This document shows, one piece after another, positions 46,373-57,900 of a DNA stretch of 64,000 nucleotides. The notes under the pieces were generated by a model. It did no database searches. It had not been told where the DNA came from and was given only the letters and a program-made list of their open reading frames with translations. The DNA lies in NCBI GenBank assembly GCA_030035585.1, contig CM057481.1, forward strand, positions 53,949,128 through 54,013,127, in the 5' to 3' direction. The translations under genes were made by a program, and so were the position numbers. How positions within the stretch are numbered: the first letter of the stretch is position 1; the number at the start of each line of letters is the position of its first letter. Origin of the DNA: Dugong dugon (lineage: Eukaryota; Chordata; Mammalia; Sirenia; Dugongidae).

Positions 46373-46525
46373 AGGGGAGCCCTGGTAGCACAGTAGTTAA
46401 GTGTTTGGCTGCTAACCAAAAGGTCAGCAGTTCAAATCCACCAGCCATTCCTTGGAAACTCTATGGGGTAGTTCTACTCTGTCCTATAGGGTTGCTATGA
46501 GTTGGAATTGACTTGACAACAATGA
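46373..46525 (+). repeat. Afrotherian SINE, short subtype
   Basis: 'aggggagccctggtagcaca', 'gcagttcaaatccaccagcc' and 'atgagttggaattgacttga'. Followed directly by a composite SINE. Confidence 0.9.
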
Positions 46526-46812
46526 GACTATGCGTGAGAGACTCAAGTTCATTTCCTGGCCAGTATACCGCTGAAAAGCCACCACCTGTCTGTCAGAAGA
46601 GGCTTGTGTGTTGCTATGATGCTGAACAGGTTTCGCAGAGCTTTCAAACTACGACAGACTAGGAAGACAGGACTGGCAATCTACTTCCAAAACATCAGGC
46701 AATAAAAACCCTGTGGATCACATCAGATTCACAAGGATTCAGCGTTTTGCTCTGTTGTGCATGGGGTTACTATGAGTCAGGGGCTAACTCAAAGGCAGTG
46801 AACAACAACAAT
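46526..46812 (+). repeat. tRNA-Gly/RTE composite SINE
   Basis: Starts in the tRNA-Gly-derived part ('aagttcatttcctggccagt'), continues with 'gccaccacctgtctgtcaga' and 'tgttgctatgatgctgaaca', and ends like the RTE LINE: 'gcgttttgctctgttgtgca', 'ggggttactatgagtcaggg', then 'gaacaacaacaa'. Confidence 0.85.
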
Positions 46813-47399
46813 TACTATGTACCAGGCATTGTTTGAGGATCTACAGATATGAAAACCAGCACAGTTTCTACCTTCACAGAGATAATGCCAAAAAGAAAGT
46901 CAAACTTAATTATAAGTTTGAAGAAATTGTAAAAGGAAAAGGTAAGGATAATTAGTAAAGAGAGCTATGAGAACATATGAATAGGAGACCCAAACTAGTC
47001 CCTGGGGCTGGTGGTCAGAGAGCGTGTTCCTGAGGAAGTGAGATCAGGTAGATGAATAGGAATTAGCTGGGTCAAGCAAGAGGAAGGGGGAGCTCAGGGA
47101 AGAAGACCTTGAGGGAGCAAGATTCAAGGCAGGACTGACAGATGAGCACGTAGAGCAGGGAAAACATGCAAGACTGTTCATGGCCAATGATGACCCTAGA
47201 GTAGTGTAAGACTTAGCTCTCCGGGGCCTTAAGATTAAGGCCAAGTGTTATACTTTATCTTATAGGCAATGGGAAACCACTGTTGGATTTTAGTTTGGGG
47301 AAGGGGCACTGAACAGACCTGGATTTTACATAATTACTTTAACTGCTTAGTGAGGAATGTATTTCAGTATGTGTAAAAGAACAAACAAATCAGTTGTAG

Positions 47400-47692
47400 A
47401 GAAATACAACCAGAATGCACCTTAGAAGCGAGGATGACAAGACTTTGACTTGCTTACTTTGGATACATAATCAGAAAAGACCAATCGCTAGAAAAGCACA
47501 TCATGCTTGGTAAAGGAGAGGGTCAGCAAAAATGAAGGAAATCCTCAATCAGATGGATTGACACAATGGCTGCAACAATGGACTCAAACATACAAACTAT
47601 CATGAAGATTGCGCAGGGCTAGGCAACGTTTTGTTCTGTTATACACAAGGTCACCGTGAGTTGGAGCCAATTTGATGGCAACTAACAACAAG
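47400..47692 (+). mobile_element. RTE LINE 3' end
   Basis: Remnant of the RT C-terminus ('aaccagaatgcaccttagaa', 'ggatacataatcagaaaaga') and the 3' end 'tttgttctgttatacacaag', 'gagttggagccaatttgatg', 'gcaactaacaacaag'. Confidence 0.88.
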
Positions 47693-48606
47693 ATACACTA
47701 TAAGCAAAATGCTTTTCATTCTTGATGTAAAACAACACACTCACTCAATTTCTCCATTTGCTATAAGATGTCAACAAGGACATCCGATGTAAATGTCTTC
47801 AGTTACCAGATTAACGATAGCACATTCATTTCGTCAACTGATTTCACCAAACTTTTTATGAAATTGGGAAGTTTTGGATTTTACGTGCTTCTTATTAGAA
47901 GGCTACCTAAATAGTCTATTTATTTACATATTTAAAGTTACATAAGGCATTTAACTGTGGAAATTCTTTTGGTGACAGCCAGAACTAAAGGCTATAGGTC
48001 GCCAACCAATTTCCAGCCTTTAAAATTAGTTCCCCAAATCTTCTTCTTTTAATTGTGTTCTCCCTTCTCATAATATACCCCCACAAGATTTTAGTTGTAC
48101 GATGTACAAAATTATTGAAAAACTGACGTTCAACTTTCACGTTTCAAGAAGTCTATGCCACTAGTTTATGCAATTATGAGATTGTGTATTCTCTTAGTAA
48201 GATTTTGTCCTGAAGAACAGAAATGCTTCTCTTAATTCAACAATTCTGTTCTTCAAGTCATTGACAGAAAAATCAGACTTGTTGGAATTTTCCCAGTTTT
48301 CCAATGAATTAGCATTCCAGGATGCAATTCCCTCTTTGCTTTGGCTACTAGGAATGGCAAGGCCAAATTCAGGCCCCTCTCTGTTATAGTAAGTATATTT
48401 AGTATGCATTTAATAGTCTAATAAACCTGGAATTCTATTAAGTATGTCTTTGGTCCCTTTGCCTAAGTTTTCTCTTTATTTACTTCTAATGAGTATATTT
48501 TTATAAGCCACCTCAAGTAATCTTTTAACAAGGTGGAGGTATAAATAAAGTTTAGATTTTCTCAACAAAAACTCCCTCTTTTATATGTATTGAGTGCATT
48601 TATATG
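47693..48606. other. Intergenic DNA, nothing recognised
   Basis: AT-rich, no SINE; the minus-strand ORF at 48,194-48,409 shows no motif. Confidence 0.35.
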
Positions 48607-49013
48607 CATTGTCCTAGTTTTCTGGTGCTGCTATAACAGAAATATCACAAGTGGGTGGCTGTAACAAACAGAAATTTATTTTCTTACAGTTTAGGAGGCT
48701 AGAAGTCCAAATTCAGGGTGCTGGCACTAAGGGAAGGCTTTGTCTGTTGGCTCTGGAGGAAGGTCCTTGTCTCCTTGAGCTTCTGCTCCTGAGCAGTCTT
48801 CATGTGGCTCTCTCTTCCCCATCTCTGCTTGCCCTATTGCTTGTTTAATCTCTTTCATATCTCAGAAGATACTGACTCAAGACACACTCCACACTAATCC
48901 TGCCTCATTAACCTAGCAAAGACAACCCATTCCCAAATGGGATTATAACCACAGTATAGAGGTTAGGATTTACAACATATTTTGAGGGGACACAATTCAA
49001 TCCAAAAAATGTG
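48607..49013 (-). mobile_element. ERVL-MaLR-like LTR
   Basis: On minus it begins 'ttggattgaattgtgtcccc', carries a polyadenylation region 'gtaagaaaataaatttctgt', and ends near 'agcaccagaaaactaggaca'. The order is that of MaLR-type LTRs. Its 3' half is the apparent source type of the retroposed piece at 15,546-15,784. Confidence 0.65.
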
Positions 49014-51173
49014 TTAAATAATATTTCAAAATCATGTTTCCCACTTTGTAAGAGCTGTGGGATTGAAATACACCAAGGAATCGAAAACAAATTATTTGGA
49101 AAAAAAAAAATTTTGCCTACATGTAGCCAATAAGACCAATGAATGCCAGAATTTGGCCTTAGCTTTCTCCATAGTTGGCATAAATGTGTTGTGCATCTGA
49201 TTGGATTTTGCCACAGCAAGGGCAGAATGAGGCAAATTGACTTTAGTGAACCGTGCTGAAGAACATTTCCCTGCTGTGGCTGCCCCATACATGAATGTAA
49301 ACATGACATCAAAAGGAAGGGCAAGGTCAAACTGAGATGTGCTTAGCCACATCACTGTCAGGTCCCTTTTCCCTACAGTAGGCAGAAGTCCTACAGGCCC
49401 ACTGGTGTCTAACTAAAAAGGAAATGTTTTTGTCCTATGGTCATTACATCTACTGAGAGAGAGGCCATCCATTTTTTTTAAACCTTTCTTTTGTAATCAA
49501 CAGGTCTTTTAAACAGATAATATTCAATTAATTTTCTTTTTTTCTTCTTTTTAAAACATTAAACATTTTGGTAGTTTAAGTGGGTTTAGTCAATTGCAAG
49601 ACATAGATAGTGAGGGTGTCAGCCATGCCCCCAACCTAATGTCATTAAATGTTCAACAGTGACTTTAAAATAAGTAGCTTTTTGGAAGTTATGTCTTTGA
49701 AGTTTCATTAATTAGTCATATCATTGGGAATGTATGGCTAAAGTAAATTACACTGTTTAAAATATCTGCTCTTTCAATGTGAAAAATGAAAGGATCCTGC
49801 TACCTTGTCTTTATACTAATGAAGATATTATTAATTGGTTTAGCAAAAACATAGATCTAACCATAATGTGCAACAGTTATTAAAGATAATTAACTACAGA
49901 TCATTGGTTTGAAACATCTAGTCCAAAATGATTTCTGAAGGGCACATTATTCTATGAGATAAAATAATTAAATTTCTAACTGCTGCATGAGACAACTGTG
50001 GCATATCTAGCGTTTTAATTTCTTTTGTTCTATTCTCAGGGTACTCTGACTGTTTTAGGTTTTGAAAAAGCTACCCGTGTTTCACAGCGAGCACTCTGTT
50101 CAGCACGTTTTGCCGAAATCTTTCATGTCTATGGAAAAATTGATTGAAAGACAAGGATTACGATGACAGTAGACCTAATAAAAAGCCCACATAAATTCAG
50201 CTTCTCTTTCCTCCAGTGGGGAGTATGGTAAATCAAACAAATAGAAAACAAAACAAGTTACTTTAAGGAAATACCTTTCAAACACTTCCCTCACAGAATC
50301 TATCTAAAAAAAAAATCGGAAGCCTCACATTTGCAAAATAAATAAGGGAAACTATCAGTATGAACAAATGCCAGGTACTTGTGCATTAATGAATAATGTA
50401 ATTATGTGCGTACACATAAAATAAAATTAAACAATTACAGTAAAAACAATTGAGGCACTAGAACAGAAGGCTATTTATTAAAAGCTGTAAGCTTACAAGC
50501 CAGAATGGTTTTGCTTGGTGTTTACTATTTGATGAGCGATTAAATTAAAAGATTAAAAAAATAAGAATCACACGCTCAACAAGAGCAGTTTTAGGAATTC
50601 TAAACACAATCCTGATATTCTGTAGTGTTTAATATTGATAGGAAATTAAGCTGTTGATTGGTGCTCATGTTTAGAATGAGGCTAGAAGTCCATGTCTGTG
50701 TCAATGTCAAATGTCCAGATTTAAAAAATATTTATTGTACTATCTTGTGACCAAGAACTTGCTTTGTTTCAATACCAACAGTGACAAATAATAGCAATGT
50801 GATTTTCTTTTTAGGAGCAATTCAAATTTACATTACATCTAAGTTCATAAACCGTGTCTCAATTTGTGGGAAGCCTGAAAAAGACCATGTGTTTTGAATC
50901 TCAGCTCAAGGCTTAGGAATAAATTATTATTTTGCGAAATATTCTTAATATCTTACTTTAACTTACTTATAAGTGTGCACTTGGTGAGATAGGATAAAAA
51001 ATAGAAAGCTAAAGGCATTTCATGGTAGGACTGAAGTTTAGGGATATGATTGAATAAGAGAATTATGAACTTGTGAAGTTTATACTGATGCCGATTCCAG
51101 ATATTCAGAAAGAATAAAAACAAAAACGTCTAATACATGCGCTTTTTTGTCTAACATATAAAAAATCATAGAA
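49014..51173. other. SINE-free 2.1-kb block
   Basis: AT-rich and non-repetitive. The parts near 50,040-50,200 and 50,460-50,600 have conserved-noncoding texture. Minus-strand ORFs at 48,908-49,355 overlap in two frames and have no domain. Confidence 0.35.
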
Positions 51174-51308
51174 CCCGTTAAACCCATTGCCGTTGAGTTA
51201 ATTCCAACTCACAGTGACCCTATACAACAGAGTAGAAATGCCCTATAGGGTTTTCAAGGCTGTAATTTTTACAGAAGCAGACTGCTACATCTTTCTCTTG
51301 TGAAGATG
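51174..51308 (-). repeat. Afrotherian SINE, 5'-truncated
   Basis: 'cccattgccgttgagttaat' to 'agcagactgctacatctttc'; the tRNA-like head is absent. Confidence 0.85.
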
Positions 51309-51751
51309 TATACTATGTGGTCCTAGTCCTTTAAAAAGAAAAAAAAAAGGTATTTTTGATCATAGGTTTGAGAATATTATATCCTTTAAAAAAAAAAAAG
51401 ACTCACAGTGAACTTAAGCAAAATTAAAGGCTCTGAAAAGTCCTGCAATCACAAAATTCAATTAACTTAACTCTCAAACACTTATGTTCCTAAAATACTA
51501 ATTAACAGGGAATTAGTATTCCTTATAACACTTAGGGAAACTCTAAGGCAGCTTGTGAAGGTAAGTTTGGTTTGATCTCAGGACCCACAAAGTCCCTATC
51601 TGTACTGCCTGATGTCACATTCTCTCATCTTTGGCCACCTATGACTTCTCTTCTTCCTGCTGAAACTCTTTTAAGATTTTTGGTAGACACTTACATGAAA
51701 TCTCCTGAATTTTAAATGGTGGTCATGAATTCTCTATTTTTCCTATTAAAC

Positions 51752-52262
51752 ACTGGGCAGGGTGAACAAATACATCTGCAAGCTAAATGGAGCAATGCAG
51801 CATTGAGGCTACAATTTGTGACTTGGTATTTAAGTTACCGTATTTCCTTGCCTAGGGATATTTGCTTTTAAATGTTTTGTTCTAACTGTAGAATAAAAGA
51901 CATTAAAAAAAAAAAAAAAAAAAAGAAGATCTGGCACTGCAGAGCTTGGGACGGGGAAAGTGAAGCTATGTCAGTTATCACTTATGATAACAGACAGGCC
52001 AAGGCTCCTTTTGTAGATGAGGAGGCAGAGATTTGGGGTGGACAATGGGCTTCCCTGAGGACACCTAGTGAGAAACAGCAGAACTGAGACGTGAATTCTC
52101 ATCCTTTCATTGGCAAATCCATGGCTTTTTCTATTAATCTGTGTTCTCTTATACTTTTGCACACATTTCTAGAGGCAAGTATCCTAAATGTGACCAGAAG
52201 TCACAAATTGATAGCTTCAGAGCTGCATTTTGTTTATAATGTATTTGTTCACCCTGCCCAGT
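51752..52262. mobile_element. Probable TIR DNA transposon, about 511 bp, unassigned
   Basis: A perfect 24-base inverted repeat (51,752-51,775 and 52,239-52,262; core 'gggcagggtgaacaaataca') extends imperfectly inward to about 80 bases on each side ('gcagcattgaggctac...' against 'gcagctctgaagctat...', and 'caatttgtgactt' in both). The interior holds an A-run (51,905-51,924) and a MIR-like stretch, so later insertions are likely. No clear target duplication. Confidence 0.65.
51985..52150 (-). repeat. Possible MIR inside the TIR element
   Basis: 'cttttgtagatgaggaggca' and 'ggacacctagtgagaaacag' followed by 'cagaactgagacgtgaattc' fit the reverse complement of MIR loosely. Confidence 0.5.
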
Positions 52263-53047
52263 AGGTAATGAAAAGCATATAGAGAATTAGTAATCAACAC
52301 TTAAAATACGGAAGATTTGTATAAAAATCTAGATCCTGTCTTCTCTTCAAACATAAGAGGATCTTATAACATTGGATCCACTGGCTAGAACTAAATTATG
52401 CCACCCCATTTTGAAAGGGCATCCACTTGACTTTCCATTGGGCTACAGTCCCCAGTCCTCCTTAATGCCCCTTGACATGAAGCAAGAGTCTGTTTCTGTT
52501 TATTGTCTTTCTTGCATTGTTGATTAAGTCACACCAGACCTGTTTCACTTTTCAGTTTTGTGGCTGAGTTCTAGGGCTTCCTATATTTTCAAAACCTAGT
52601 CTCAATAACCTTGTACAAACCAACCTAGTGTTATTGTTCTCTTCACTCTGAGACTCCCTAATGAGTCCCTGATACGGGACGTACTTTAAGCTAGTAGACA
52701 GAATGTCGCCTCTAGATGAGTAACAGGCACCTAACCATCCTGGATGTCCCAGGTGGTATCGAGGGCTCACCACTGCTTAAAACCTCTGGCCATTCCAAAT
52801 ACAGCCACATTAGCCTGGTTGGTATTCCAACCACTGATGTTGCTGCAGGTTTTTGCTGATCACGTAGCCTGGCTGGAAAGGCAACCACATTTTCCATTAG
52901 TGTGGCAATAATGAGTCGGTCAGACGACTGTCTTTTCCTTCATATTTGGAAATTATAAATCTTTTCATAGGAAAGGCATTCTAAATAATTAGAAGAATAG
53001 CTCAATAGTTCAAGAAATTTAGAGAAGGCAGACATTTTCTCCTCCAC
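52263..53047. other. Intergenic DNA, nothing recognised
   Basis: The minus-strand ORF at 52,552-52,773 has no motif. Some old-repeat-like strings, none assigned. Confidence 0.35.
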
Positions 53048-53060
53048 TAGATTTAACTCT

Positions 53061-53214
53061 GGAAATCCTGGTGGCATAGCGGTTAAGAGCTATGGCTGCT
53101 AATCAAAAGGTCAGCAGTGCGAAATCACCAGGCACTCCTTGGAAACCCTATGGGGCAGTTCTACTCTGTCCTATAGGGTCTCTATGAGTCGGAATCGACT
53201 CTACAGCAATGAGT
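53061..53214 (+). repeat. Afrotherian SINE with perfect target duplication
   Basis: 'ggaaatcctggtggcatagc' to 'atgagtcggaatcgactcta', 'cagcaatgagt'. The 13-bp duplication 'tagatttaactct' flanks it at 53,048-53,060 and 53,215-53,227 without mismatch, suggesting a fairly young insertion. Confidence 0.95.
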
Positions 53215-53399
53215 TAGATTTAACTCTATACAGCCTAAGGAATGGGTGGTGTATGTTTTCAGCTATAATAGCAGAATTTTCCATGAAGCACATATTTGAT
53301 GGCTCATTAGCAAGATATAAGTTTTAGTGAGGAAGGCAAGCTTGTTTCTACTCCATTCCTGAAAATCAGAAAACCAAGCGGTCAACGTAAGCATTAGTA

Positions 53400-53650
53400 A
53401 TAAGCCTATAAAAGCAGCTTGAGTTTGCAAACCCCAGCCCTGGCTTTTCCTGCCTCCTTCTTTGACTGTCAGCCATTCTTACTCCCGCCCTCGTCTGCTG
53501 CTGCTGCCAGCAGAGCCGAGAGGGGTTATGGATGTGTTGTAATCAGATGGAGAGGTGGAGCCATCTGCTCTAACTTCCAAAGTTATTGTTGGCTCAGTAG
53601 CGGCAGCTTTGGTTTGGGTCTTTTAACAGTTCATTTAACTGAGGAGGAGG
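53400..53650 (+). promoter_or_regulatory. Promoter-like block (tentative)
   Basis: A TATA-like 'cctataaaagcagcttgag' at about 53,405 is followed by GC-richer DNA with a (CTG)n-like 'gtctgctgctgctgccagca' and several CpGs, unusual in this AT-rich window. No exon or start site can be shown. Confidence 0.2.
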
Positions 53651-54486
53651 GAGTAGATTCAGAATAGGAAGCCCCTGGTATTTGTGAAGTTTCTTTACAG
53701 GCTTTCTGCTCCTCTTTTCTAACTGCCCTCTTGCAATTCCTTCTCTTTTCACAGAACTACTCTTTTTTTCTCCCCCCCCCCCTCTTTCTTGGCAAGCGTT
53801 GCTACCTCTGGATGGAAACTGAGTCAGTTCTTCCCAGCACTGCCCCAAGATATTCACCACCAACGATCGCTTACTCATGGTATTTAAGACTTTTGGTACA
53901 CAGTGTCTTCTGGGATATTCTTGTTGCATTTGAACTGCATCCAATAATACTGATTCTTACCCAAACTGTCCATACCACAATCAGGTTCTGTTTGAGAAAA
54001 TTCTAGGTTTTCTAGAGTTGTTTCTTTTTTTTTTTAAACCAAACAAAACTATTGAGCATTGTTTGACAAATTTCTTTCGTGGATTTTATTGTGGGCAGAG
54101 GAAAGGTTAGGTGGAACCTTTCATTTTTCCATCTTCATTATTGGCTCTTCCCTCTTCCTCTTCCTTTTCCCCTTCCTCCTCCTCTCCTCTTTTTTTTGTT
54201 TTTCCTTTGCCCTTGTAAGACCTCTTCACCTCCAGGACAATGGTGATTAGGTTTAAAAGAGATCACAGTGACTTCAACTTTCTCTGCATATTTTTTACTT
54301 GTCAGCTGTGCAAATGGATCTCTTTACAAGGAAACCGTCTGACTTTCACCTGGATCAGTGATATAATGTCACAAGGATCTCTCTTTCCGCTTCCTTATTT
54401 ATTTTTTTAAATTGGTAGTTTCCTTTTCAAATTTAAGTAAGCAGCAAGGGCAACAGTCAAAGAAAGGGGCTTGTAATGTAAAAATG

Positions 54487-54993
54487 AATTGTTGCTGTAA
54501 GGTGCCATCAAGTCGGTTCTGACTCATACTGACCCTATGGACAACAGAACGAAACACTGCCTGGTCCTGGGCCATCCTCACAGTGGTTGTTATGTTTGAG
54601 CCCATTGTTGCAGCCACTGTGTTAATCCATCTTGCTGAGAGTCTTCCTCTTTTTGCTGACCCTCTTCTTTACCAAGCATGATGTCCTTCTCCAGGAACTG
54701 GCCCCTTCTGATAACAGGTCCAAAGTACATGAGACGAAGTCTCGCTATCCTCATTTCCAAGGAGCACTCTGGCTGTACTTCTTCCAAGATAGACTTATTT
54801 GTTCTCCTGGTAGTCTGTGATATAGTCAATATTCTTCCCCAACACCATAATTCAAAGGTGTCAATTCTTCTTCGGTCTTCCTTAGTCATTGTCCAGCTTT
54901 CACATGCATATCAGGATATTGAAAATACCATGGCTTGGGTCACAGGTACCTTAGTCCCCAAAGTGACATCTTTGCTTTTTAACACTTTATAAA
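54487..54993 (-). mobile_element. RTE LINE 3' part with RT C-terminal pseudogene
   Basis: An open stretch of 99 codons (54,590-54,889) reads as the RTE C-terminus ('ELWCWGRILTI', 'TNKSILEEVQPECSLE'). It ends in the 3' end 'atgagtcagaaccgacttga', 'tggcaccttacagcaacaat'. It is colinear with 12,396-12,900 and 5'-truncated. Confidence 0.88.
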
Positions 54994-57900
54994 GAAATTA
55001 ATAGAAAAATGAATATTTGATAGAAAATAAAGCATGCTTGGCAGATATTTGTTTTTTTTGTTTTTAATTTACTACAGAAAATTTTAAGAAAAGTCAATGC
55101 TGAAAAGGGAAGTACAATTGGAAATTCCTTCCAAGACAAAGCTTGTATTGCCAAGAAGAAAAATAGGAAAAAAAAAATGTGTCCTGATCAATTAACCAAT
55201 AAAAAAAAATATTCATCATGACACAGGCCATCTTTCCTCCCTTCTTAGCTACAGCCTTTCCCCACTCAGTTCAAATGTTGCTTCAGGGTCCTCCAATCCA
55301 GCACCCTAGACAGGCCAAGGCAACGGAATGACATGGACTCAGGAGGTGAAATGCTTTTGGCATTCCTTTGGTCTTTGGTATGACTTTGGATATCTTGGCT
55401 TCTAATCAGTCAATTGTCTATAAGCAGGAATTGTGTCTGAATTGTCTATTATGTAGGCTCAAGGAGTATTTCCTAACAGACCAATTTATTTCATTTCAGA
55501 CGAATGGCATCTACTGCCATGAGAACAATCAAGGGTAAGAATTCCAAGGTGCAGGCTGCACGAAGACTTACGGTGTTTTAGAAGAAATATTAAAATCAAG
55601 AGAGAAATTTGAAGCCTGCCTCTGTTAGTAACCAACTGTATGGCCCAAATGAGTCACCAAGATTCTCTTATCCCCATTTTCCTCTAAAATTATAGTGACA
55701 AATACATACTCACTTTATAAGGTTGATTGTGGGGATTAAAGTAGATGAGGAATTTTAGGGTTGAAAACTCAAATGCTTACAGGAATTGGACAGGCGATAT
55801 TGATGAGTAAAGTGGGCTGGGTATAAGACAGCAAATGGCAACCGACAGTCTCTGACTCAGAGAGAGCAATGGGGTTTGTGGTCAACAGGAGAGTTTCTGA
55901 CCCTCTGAAGGGGCAGCTGTTCCTATTTGTCTCTAGCCAGTTTTTGCAAAGGAAAAAATGCAGACCTGGTGTTGCCAGATTTTCCTGGAAGCTGGAAATC
56001 AGGACTTTTATGTGAAACCTCCCAATCTTCAGTTGTTGGCAATTAAGTCAAATGCAAAGCACTGAGGATGCCAAACAAAACACATCTGCAGGCCACATAA
56101 GCTCTGGGAGCCTCCAGTTGTGACCTCTGATATATATGTGAAAATGTTTGTAACAGAGTCTGGCTCATTCCAGATAGCCCATAAATATTTGCCTCATCTT
56201 TTCCTTGTATGTGACATCCAATGTGAGAAATGAAAAATAATTGGAGCTTTCTAGAAAGTTATCAAATTGCTGACTCTTAAGGATCATATTTCTCACTAAG
56301 TCATATATGAACGCGTTCATATATGTATCTACCGTTACAATGCTTAATCTTTGGTATAGCTTGTACATCTGACAATTTAATTGGGTCCTCTGACTTTGTA
56401 ACAGAAGTTCAATTTTTGTTAGAAAATATACACTGTAAAGATAGTCAAGAGACCTCTGAATCACATCAAGGAAACTTCATCATTCCTCATGCCAGGCTGA
56501 GCTCCTTTGGGTCCAAGGAAGTGAGTGAGTCTAGCCTGGATTTGTCCCTTTGTCTTCAGAAGAGCAGGACCTGGTTTCAACTGCTACATCTTTGTGTTGC
56601 TCACTCCTTAAGTAGTTTAACTTACTTTTTAACTGTTACATGCCAACAAAACAGGTTGCTTAATTGGTTTGACCTTTCACAGTATTTTTTAATTTTTCCA
56701 TCTTGGTTTCATAGTTCCATCTGGCCCTTTAAAACGACATCTGGTTAACTGTACTTAACCAGCTGATCACTGTACAGTTATTTTTAAATGTAATGTATGC
56801 TTAAACAGATGTTATTTTTATAGATGTGGATCTAAACTGCACTTGTGTACGTGCTATGTCTGCATAAACTCTTTCTGCAATTCAAATGTTGACACCCAAA
56901 ATTACAAGCCAGAATGCTTATGAACTCCACTATTATGGTACTGCACTTTTGTGTTGCTTGTTAGGTAAACATCAATTCAGTTCTTTTTTTCTCTCTTCAT
57001 TGCACATAAATAAAACATTAGCATTTAGTTTATAAAGTGATGAACATTTTGCTGTGTTGGATTTAGCTTTATAAATACAACTGCTGTCAGCAAGAAAAAA
57101 GGATTTATTGAATAAATAATAAGAAGGCTAAGGGAAAATGAAAATATACATATTATGCAAAACATGGTATCTGTCAACAGGTCACAAAGGGCCTTCAATG
57201 CTTTTGGTGGTGCTGTTGGAGATAATTCCACCTATGATCCATTGTCTCTGAAACATTCCGGACGCCCGTCTCACTGTGTGTGTCTTAGAATTAATCCAGG
57301 AAGCACGCAATAGAAATTTATTTTGTAGAACTCTGAATTCTTAACTGTCCAGGGCAAAACTAACACTTAGAACAATCTAAATGTCTTCCTGCAAAAGCAT
57401 GGAAAATGCTGAAAAAAAAAAATGAAAAGAGGAAAACCTCAATTGCCATCCAATCCTACAGTTTTACTTTAGTCTTTTGGTATCAGAAATAACAATAAAA
57501 AAGACAGAAGTTTCTATACAGATTGAAAGGTTTTCCAGTCATGGAAGGCTCTCAGCATAGATTAAGTTTTGTTTTACAGAGCACTCAATCTTGCCAACTA
57601 AGAGATCTCCAAAGACCATTACCTTGGGTAGTTTGCATATGATACAAAGTTGAGTCGTACTTGAGACAAACACAGTGGTCACAGTTGAAAATACTTTACT
57701 GAGAACATTAAAAGTATCATTCTCAAGGTTAAAAATTGCTGTTACACATAATACCTCGGTAATTGATAGACATTTTCTCTCTCCAGAGTCCATTTTCTGT
57801 GAAAAACACCACATAACATCTGTTCATAAACAGTCCTTCTGTAAAAACACTGACACAGGTCTTGAGCTTCTATCGGCTCAATTCCCCTGCCATGTGCAGA

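Larger units (their letters stand above)
46320..47395 (+). repeat. L2 LINE fragment, interrupted by SINEs
   Basis: 'gattcattcattaaatattt' (46,330) and, after two inserted SINEs, 'attactatgtaccaggcatt' (46,811) are adjacent L2 text. It continues to 'gcaatgggaaaccactgttg' and 'ctgaacagacctggatttta' near 47,330. Confidence 0.6.

Noticed and set aside
56323-56748. 141-codon ORF on plus
   Set aside because: No recognisable domain, embedded in AT-rich noncoding DNA, overlapping an opposite-strand ORF.
57025-57240. Possible processed gene copy on minus (68 codons)
   Set aside because: No recognised protein, poly(A) or target duplication.
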